Of a DNA stretch of 64,000 nt, positions 59,123-64,000 are shown piece by piece. Each line of letters starts with the position of its first letter. Position 1 is the first letter of the stretch. The translations under genes were made by a program, and so were the position numbers. This DNA comes from Lentzea fradiae (GTDB lineage Bacteria > Actinomycetota > Actinomycetes > Mycobacteriales > Pseudonocardiaceae), in the NCBI RefSeq assembly GCF_900100955.1, contig NZ_FNCC01000018.1, positions 1 to 64,000 on the forward strand, given 5' to 3'. The notes under the pieces are model-generated. The model saw only the letters and a program-made list of their open reading frames with translations, was not told the origin of the DNA and did not search any database.

Positions 59123-59896
59123 TTGTTCACACCTTTCCCCGACCTGGACGCCCTGCTCGCCGACCTCGTCTCGGCCGTCCGGGAGATCCTCGGCCCCACC
59201 TACGTCGGCACCTACGTCCAAGGCTCGTTCGCCTTGGGCGCGGGCGACATCCACAGCGACTGCGACTTCATCGTCGCCTGCACCGAACTGCCGTCCGGCG
59301 CGCGTGAGGTGGCGTTGCGCGTGCTGCACGACGAGATCCCGACGCGGCCGGGCCGCTGGTCGACGGAGATCGAAGGCTCGTACGCCGACGTGGAGTCGCT
59401 GCGGTCCGTGGCGGGTCTCGGGATTTCGTGGCTGTTCAACGACCACGGCACCCGCACACTGGCCTGGGACACGCACTGCAACAGCCCGCACACCCGCTGG
59501 ATCCTGCGCCACCACGGCATCGTGCTGGACGGCCCGCCGGTCACGTCGCTGGTCGACGAGGTTCCCGCCGACGTCCTGCGTTCGTCGATGCGGGCCGAGC
59601 TGCCGCACGTCCTGGACGGCATCCGGGAGTGGGCGCCGATGGACAACGCCTGGACACAGCGCTACATCGTCTCGACGTACTGCCGCACGCTCTACACCAT
59701 CCACACGGGAGAGGTGGAGTCGAAGCGCGGGGCGTTGTTGTGGGCGAAGAAAATGCTCGATCAGCGTTGGCACCCGCTGATCGAGCAGGTCTTGCAGGAC
59801 AGGGACCTCGGCTGGAACGCCGACGCGGTCCCACGTCCCGGATCCGTGGAGGAGACGCTCGCGTTCGCTTCGTACGCGGAACGTCTCCAGCTCTGA
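59123..59896 (+). CDS. Aminoglycoside (ANT/AadA-like) nucleotidyltransferase (257 aa)
   Basis: NTase-fold protein resembling AadA/ANT(9) and DUF4111. The catalytic motif is GSFALGAGDIHSDCDFIV (GS-x-D-x-D), followed by TEIEGSYADV and a C-terminal helical domain (RYIVSTYCRTLYTIHTGEVE, SKRGALLWAKK). TTG at 59123 is supported by GGAG eight bases upstream; the far longer frame over the helicase is a shadow. It may adenylylate an aminoglycoside, but relatives in soil actinobacteria often have no known drug. Confidence 0.85.
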   Translation: MFTPFPDLDALLADLVSAVREILGPTYVGTYVQGSFALGAGDIHSDCDFIVACTELPSGAREVALRVLHDEIPTRPGRWSTEIEGSYADVESLRSVAGLGISWLFNDHGTRTLAWDTHCNSPHTRWILRHHGIVLDGPPVTSLVDEVPADVLRSSMRAELPHVLDGIREWAPMDNAWTQRYIVSTYCRTLYTIHTGEVESKRGALLWAKKMLDQRWHPLIEQVLQDRDLGWNADAVPRPGSVEETLAFASYAERLQL

Positions 59897-59907
59897 CGCT
59901 TTCGTGG

Positions 59908-59945
59908 GCGCGCGCCGCGGGCTCACGGGTTCCCGCGGCGCGCGC
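59908..59945 (+). terminator. Hairpin after nucleotidyltransferase gene
   Basis: Perfect 14-bp GC stem (59908-59921 and 59932-59945) with a 10-base loop, 12 bases after the stop. No T-run. Confidence 0.8.
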
Positions 59946-60360
59946 TCTCCACGTGCCGAACACCGTGTTCCCGCCTGCTACCGCTTCGCGACCGGATTCC
60001 TCGGAACATCGGCGGAATCAGGTTCGTTCGTCTCGACAGGACACGCGGGAGGCGACGGTGTCCACTGTCTTCCGACGAACTCCGGGGAGGAGCCGGCTTC
60101 GCCGACCGCGGCAGGACTGGTGTCCTGCCACTAACGTTCCTCGGTCCGGTCACTGGTGCGGGAGGCTGTCCTTCGGGGTGCGTGTTCGGCTTCGTCGCCC
60201 TGCTCCTCCGGCGGTCCCGACGTGCGGGTGGGGACCGGTCAGAGGATCGGGCTGGGGTTGAAACGGCCGTGCAGGGCATCGCCTTCGGGGTTGTCGGGGA
60301 GAGTCCACGACGACACCCAGCGCGGCCGGGCTCTGTGGTTGTGTCGGGGTGGTTGCCGGG
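59946..60360. other. Gene-free stretch
   Basis: About 415 bases between the nucleotidyltransferase hairpin and the prim-pol stop. Short rightward frames here have no ribosome site and no recognisable product. I see no repeat or RNA structure to report. Confidence 0.55.
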
Positions 60361-60984
60361 TCAGACGGTTTCGAGCTGGAGGCGACGGGCCGGGGCGTGC
60401 AGCGCCTCGACGAGCGCGTCCTGAACGACGTGCGCGTCCGGCAGGTTCCAGCCGCAGACCTGCGGCTTGACCCGCCAGTGCACGACGCCGTGCGTCATGG
60501 TGGTGGGCGGCAGCGGGATGTACTCGCCCTTGCCGTACAGGTGGACGTCCGCGTTGTCCGCCAGTGCGGCGGTGAGCGTGGAGCCGGACTTCACGAGGAA
60601 CATCCAGCGCCCGGACGGGGTCGCGGCGATCGGCACGGGAACACCGATCGACCGCAGCGCGACGGCGGCACGACGGCCGAGAGCGGTGCCGACCTCGATC
60701 GCGTCGACCACGTGGCCGGTGGCGACGAGGAGGCTGTAGGAGCCGCCCGTCCACCAGGTGGCGACCTGCTCGGGGTCGGTGCCGATGCGGTCCACCCAGT
60801 CGCGGTGCACCGGGATCGGGCCGTGCAGCTCAAGACCGCTGCGGCCGGCCCAGCGGGTGACGCCGTCCTCGGAACGGGCCGGGTACGTGCCGGGCAGCAC
60901 AGGCCAACCGCGGTGCGCGAGGCTCGCGGCCTCGGCCCGCAGTTCGATGCGGAAGGCCCCGCGCCAGCTGTCCGACCAATCCAT
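60361..60984 (-). CDS. Stand-alone prim-pol (bifunctional DNA primase/polymerase N-terminal) domain protein (207 aa)
   Basis: Archaeo-eukaryotic primase-type domain without a helicase partner. Family features are AAEASLAHRGWPVLPGTYP, VATWWTGGSYSLLVATGHVV followed by DAIEVGTALG, WMFLVKSGS and the closing HWRVKP. The usual catalytic DxD appears reduced to DAIE. Common as lone genes in actinobacteria, with unproven function. ATG at 60982-60984. Confidence 0.8.
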   Translation of the reverse strand: MDWSDSWRGAFRIELRAEAASLAHRGWPVLPGTYPARSEDGVTRWAGRSGLELHGPIPVHRDWVDRIGTDPEQVATWWTGGSYSLLVATGHVVDAIEVGTALGRRAAVALRSIGVPVPIAATPSGRWMFLVKSGSTLTAALADNADVHLYGKGEYIPLPPTTMTHGVVHWRVKPQVCGWNLPDAHVVQDALVEALHAPARRLQLETV

Positions 60985-61189
60985 CTTCCGTCGCCTTCTT
61001 CCCGAGTTCCGACTCGACATCGCCGTGGTGCCGGTGTTTCGCAGGACACCGCGTCGGTGCCGCCACTACAACTAACGACACCGGCCCCGGGCTTGGTAAC
61101 CCCCGTCGCGACAACTGGTAGCTATGAGACGGCGAACGTGCTTCGGCAGAACGGGCCGCCGAACTACCGGCGTTTGGTTCGATCACCGT

Positions 61190-61609
61190 TCAGCATGTCC
61201 CGGCGCCGGTGTGAGTCCGCTCACCGCAGCGAGTCGACCGCTCATCGTGCTCCAAACGCTCCCGATCTTCAGCCGGACCTGCTCTCGCCCGTGCGTTCAC
61301 CGGGCCGAACGGCGTCGTCGCCGAGACTTCGGCAACCACCTCCCATCCCGTCGCCGAGCAGCGCACGAGCACCGCCGCGTTCTCCTCCGCCACCAGTTTC
61401 GCCAGCTCACAGGCACGCCCCTCGCCTTCGGCGAGATGAGCGGCCGCCGCCAGCGCGGCCAGATCAGCCGCACCGTTCACCCGGTGCCGCACGACGACGA
61501 CCGCTCCCGCCCGCATCCCGGCGACCGCGAGGACGATCAGCACCAGCATCGCCACCACACCGCTCACCGCGGCCGAACCCCGCTCGTCCCCGGCCGCTCG
61601 TCCGCTCAT
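61190..61609 (-). CDS. TadE-like helicase/secretion-neighbourhood protein (139 aa)
   Basis: Rv3654c-like. One N-terminal helix (AAVSGVVAMLVLIVLAVAGM) is preceded by DERGSAA (prepilin-like Gly). Then RVNGAADLAALAAAAHLAEG, the typical segment of TIGR03816 proteins. ATG overlaps the TadE stop (ATGA). Last gene of the Tad operon. Confidence 0.87.
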   Translation of the reverse strand: MSGRAAGDERGSAAVSGVVAMLVLIVLAVAGMRAGAVVVVRHRVNGAADLAALAAAAHLAEGEGRACELAKLVAEENAAVLVRCSATGWEVVAEVSATTPFGPVNARARAGPAEDRERLEHDERSTRCGERTHTGAGTC

Positions 61610-61935
61610 CGCGGCTCCGGGACGGCGAACGCCTCCGCGGTGAGCGGCAGCCCCAACGGACCCCGCTTGCTGACGACCACCCGCACGGCGTCGGCCTGGC
61701 TGTGCACGACGACAACCGCCCCGGCGGCGATCTCCCCGGCCACCTGCTCTCCGCGCTCCGGTTCGCCACGCGCCGCGAGCCGAGCCGCCTCTCTCGCGGC
61801 GTCCGTGCACTGCATCTGCTCGATGACCGCGGTCAGCCCGGTCGCCGCCAGCGCCATGACGGCGAGCAACGCGCACACGGCGATGGCCGCCTCGACGGTG
61901 ACCATGCCCCCGTCGTCAGACCGAAGACAGCGCAC
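61606..61935 (-). CDS. TadE-family pseudopilin (109 aa)
   Basis: Minor pilin-like protein with DDGGMVTVEAAIAVCALLAV: Gly before a Val-Thr-Val-Glu(+5) and a hydrophobic helix. The rest includes CTDAAREAARLAARGEPERG. The GTG at 61933-61935 overlaps the pilin stop by 20 bases; ATG 61905 is an alternative. Equivalent to Rv3655c. Confidence 0.87.
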   Translation of the reverse strand: MRCLRSDDGGMVTVEAAIAVCALLAVMALAATGLTAVIEQMQCTDAAREAARLAARGEPERGEQVAGEIAAGAVVVVHSQADAVRVVVSKRGPLGLPLTAEAFAVPEPR

Positions 61936-62077
61936 GCTGTATCAGCCCTTGCAGCAGCCCTTCCACCAGATCGCTGGTGGCCACCATGTACAGAACGCCG
62001 GCCAGCGCGGCCACGGCCAACGTCCCGATCGCGTACTCCACGGTGCTCATGCCGCTGTCGTCCTTCAGCAGTTCCAT
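61916..62077 (-). CDS. Flp-type major pilin, DUF4244 (53 aa)
   Basis: Very short pilin: MELLKDDSGMSTVEYAIGTL then AVAALAGVLYMV. The prepilin cleavage Gly, the Glu at +5 and the following Tyr are of the Flp type. Stop at 61916-61918. The tadC stop lies nine bases upstream of its ATG (62075-62077). Equivalent to Rv3656c. Confidence 0.9.
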   Translation of the reverse strand: MELLKDDSGMSTVEYAIGTLAVAALAGVLYMVATSDLVEGLLQGLIQRALSSV

Positions 62078-62086
62078 GTCTCTCCT

Positions 62087-62611
62087 TCAGATGAGGAATC
62101 GGTCGGCCAGTCCCAGCACCACCGACGCCACGCCGAGGCACAGGAACGCAGGCAGGAAGCACAGGGCGAGCGGCGCCGCCACGGCCACCGCGGCCCGCTG
62201 CGCCTTCGCCTCGGCCTCGTTCACGGCCTCCGCCCTGGTCCTGGCCGCCAGCTCGGCGGCCTGCCCGGCCAGCGCGGCACCGGACCGCGCCGTCCGCCGC
62301 GCGGCCCTGGCGAGCGGGGCCGTGGCGGGCCGGTCGAGCGCGGGCGCCCACGCCGTGACCGGATCGGCCCCGAGCCTGAGCAGCTCGGCGACCTGGCTCA
62401 GCTCCCCGATGCCGGCCGCCTGGATCGCGGTGGGCACCGGCAGCCCCGCCCGCAGGCAGGCGGCCAGGAGGTCCCAGGCCGCGGCCCGGTCGAACGGCCC
62501 GCCGGCCTTCACCGGCCGCCGCGGCGGGTCGTGAGCCCGCGGCCGGAGCCGGTCGATCCCCCGCCCCGTCGGCGCGACGAGCACCGCCAGCGCGAGCAGC
62601 AGGAACGTCAC
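62087..62611 (-). CDS. TadC-like type II secretion F-domain protein (174 aa)
   Basis: Inner-membrane platform protein of the Tad machine. An N-terminal helix (TFLLLALAVLVAP), a soluble GspF-like part (LLAACLRAGLPVPTAIQAAG) and C-terminal helices (AAVAVAAPLALCFLPAFLCL followed by GVASVVLG). GTG at 62609-62611 overlaps the tadB stop (GTGA). Confidence 0.88.
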   Translation of the reverse strand: MTFLLLALAVLVAPTGRGIDRLRPRAHDPPRRPVKAGGPFDRAAAWDLLAACLRAGLPVPTAIQAAGIGELSQVAELLRLGADPVTAWAPALDRPATAPLARAARRTARSGAALAGQAAELAARTRAEAVNEAEAKAQRAAVAVAAPLALCFLPAFLCLGVASVVLGLADRFLI

Positions 62612-63372
62612 GACCGCACCTCGGTGATCCGCCGCGTCCACCACAGCCCCACCGCCAGGAACACGGCGCCCAGAACCAGCAGCCCCTGTCCCGCCGCGGT
62701 GCCCGTGAGGACGTGCAACGGCCGCGCCCCGCTGAGCTCACCGAGCAACAGCCCCAACACCGGCAGCCCCGCCAACACGGCCGCACTCGCCCGTGGCCCC
62801 GCCATGCGCGCGTTGACCTGCCGTGCGAACGCCGACTGTTCGTCGAGGTCACGCCTCGTCGCGTCGAGGACGTCCGCCAACGCCACCCCGTGCTTCGCCG
62901 ACACGTGCCACGCCCTGGCCAGCCTGTCTGTGTCGAGGAGCGGCTGTTTCAGGTCTCGTAAGGTCCGCTCGACGTCACCACCCATCCGTGCAGTGGCCGC
63001 CACGGCTCTCAGCACGTCACTGGCGGGCTTCGGGGCGTCCTGCGCCGCCCCTTCCGCCGCCGCGGCGGGGTGGGCACCGGCGCGCAACTCGTCGACCACC
63101 CCTCCCAGACCGTCGCTGAGTCCTTCCGTCGCTGCTCGGAGCTCTTTGGCTCGTCTGCTCCGCCTGACTCCCCGGTAGATCACCGCTCCCAGGACCACCC
63201 CGGCGATCAGTCCGCCGACATCCGCCGCCAGGTAGAGGAGGACCGCCGCCAGTCCGACCCAGACCAGTTGCGGCACAACCACTTCGCGTTTATCTTTCGG
63301 CCTGAGGCGACGAACCGGTGTGAACTGCGGCGCGATCAGCAGGGCCGTCGCGAGGAACAGGAGGCTCAGCAC
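62608..63372 (-). CDS. TadB-like type II secretion F-domain protein (254 aa)
   Basis: Partner platform protein. Helices near the start (MLSLLFLATALLIAP; VWVGLAAVLLYLAADVGG), the GspF segment GLSDGLGGVVDELRAGAHPA, VSAKHGVALADVLDATRRDL, and two C-terminal helices. GTG at 63370-63372 overlaps the TadA end by seven bases. Confidence 0.88.
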   Translation of the reverse strand: MLSLLFLATALLIAPQFTPVRRLRPKDKREVVVPQLVWVGLAAVLLYLAADVGGLIAGVVLGAVIYRGVRRSRRAKELRAATEGLSDGLGGVVDELRAGAHPAAAAEGAAQDAPKPASDVLRAVAATARMGGDVERTLRDLKQPLLDTDRLARAWHVSAKHGVALADVLDATRRDLDEQSAFARQVNARMAGPRASAAVLAGLPVLGLLLGELSGARPLHVLTGTAAGQGLLVLGAVFLAVGLWWTRRITEVRS

Positions 63373-64000
63373 AGCAACTCCTTCTCCCGCCAGCCCGCTT
63401 CTCTAGTCCAAATAGGACTCACTTGCAGTCCTGCGGGTGTGCGTGCGAACGCGCCGATCTCGTTGAGGTACCTGGAGTTCTCGTCTCGGCGCATGTGCAG
63501 CACCAGTTGGACCGCAGCCGCCACCTGACTGTGCAGTGCCTGCGGACTGAGGCCGCCCAGCGCCCCCAACGCTTCAAGCCTGGCCGGCACCTCGCTCGGC
63601 GAGTTGGCGTGCAGCGTGCCCGCGCCACCTTCATGGCCGGTGTTCAGCGACGTGAGAAGCTCGCGCACCTCCGCGCCCCGAACTTCGCCGACGATGATCC
63701 GATCCGGCCGCATGCGCAGCGCTTCCCGCACCAGCTGCCGAACGGTGATCTCGCCCGCGCCCTCGACGTTCGACGGACGCGCCACGAGCCGCACGAACTG
63801 CGGATGGTCGGGCTGGAGCTCACCCGCGTCCTCGACGCAGACGATCCGTTCGGTCGCCGGAACACACCCGAGCAGCGCGGACAACAACGACGTCTTGCCC
63901 GACCCGGTACCACCGACCACCAGGAACGCCTTACGCCGCCGGACGATCGTGCGCAGCGCGTCGGCGATCTCGGCGTCGAACGTGCCAAGCCGCTGCAATG
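63366..64000 (-). CDS. TadA-type secretion ATPase (N-terminus beyond window)
   Basis: Hexameric ATPase powering pilus assembly (TIGR03819-like, Rv3659c). The visible C-terminal 211 residues have Walker A VVGGTGSGKTSLLSALLG, Asp box IVCVEDAGELQPDHPQ, Walker B MRPDRIIVGEVRG and the His box TLHANSPSEVPARLEALG. The frame is open to the right edge. Confidence 0.95.
   Translation of the reverse strand, partial: LQRLGTFDAEIADALRTIVRRRKAFLVVGGTGSGKTSLLSALLGCVPATERIVCVEDAGELQPDHPQFVRLVARPSNVEGAGEITVRQLVREALRMRPDRIIVGEVRGAEVRELLTSLNTGHEGGAGTLHANSPSEVPARLEALGALGGLSPQALHSQVAAAVQLVLHMRRDENSRYLNEIGAFARTPAGLQVSPIWTREAGWREKELLC

Noticed and set aside
59946-60360. Short rightward frames (59904-60134, 60182-60424)
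   Set aside because: No ribosome sites, no motifs, and composition like neighbouring shadows.

Overview
This is a high-GC (about 70%) stretch of an actinobacterial chromosome. Gene content and order match the conserved clpC-lsr2-lysS-coaX-panD-panC ... folK-folB-folP-folE-ftsH-hpt-tilS-dacB-ppa ... holB-topA-helicase-tad block, known in Mycobacterium tuberculosis as roughly Rv3596c to Rv3660c. The lipoproteins, the GTG/TTG starts, the 4-base stop/start overlaps and the lone NuoD-like and FAAL genes point to a member of the Pseudonocardiales (Lentzea/Saccharothrix/Actinosynnema-like). That genus-level placing is inference from synteny and style; no marker gene settles it.

Layout. 1-1838: 5' part of clpC. 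2114-5918: an iron-uptake module (FhuF-like reductase, ABC ATPase, two permeases) with an IdeR/DtxR-type box at each end. 6065-13247: lsr2, lysS, a methyltransferase, coaX, panD, panC, a DUF2520 Rossmann protein and a PrsW protease. 13263-15730: a MidA-type methyltransferase, a DUF1203 protein and a lone NuoD paralogue. 15735-19340: an overlapping reductase, fatty acyl-AMP ligase and acyl-carrier operon, with a divergent four-EF-hand protein. 19341-19779 is gene-free and holds GC palindromes. 19780-26280: an almost wholly overlapping operon of ftsH, folE, folP, folB, folK, DUF3180 and DUF6779. 26607-33780: VWA protein, hpt, tilS, zinc peptidase, dacB and ppa.

33847-42214 is accessory. It carries a MarR-linked DHA2 efflux pump, a hotdog thioesterase, an LLM oxidoreductase, an ArsR/SRPBCC pair, three secreted lipoproteins (two nuclease-like, one GH114) and a decayed Abi-family gene lying just downstream of tRNA-Thr(CGT). 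42876-50799 returns to the core: a secreted protein, holB, an MFS-thymidylate-kinase fusion, a small membrane protein and topA. 50929-56366 holds a conserved hypothetical, four tandem paralogous lipoproteins and a K+-independent H+-pyrophosphatase. 56583-64000: DECH-box helicase, an aminoglycoside-nucleotidyltransferase-like gene with a possible leader peptide, a lone prim-pol domain, and a Tad pilus/secretion cluster that runs off the right edge.

The features most worth following up are: the pairing of a MidA methyltransferase with a degenerate NuoD that keeps the arginine methylated in mitochondrial complex I; the reductase/FAAL/ACP/EF-hand cassette; the TMK domain without a P-loop; the tandem two-cysteine lipoproteins; and the palindrome cluster. 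All functional calls come from reading translated sequence and remembered family motifs. No database search was run.
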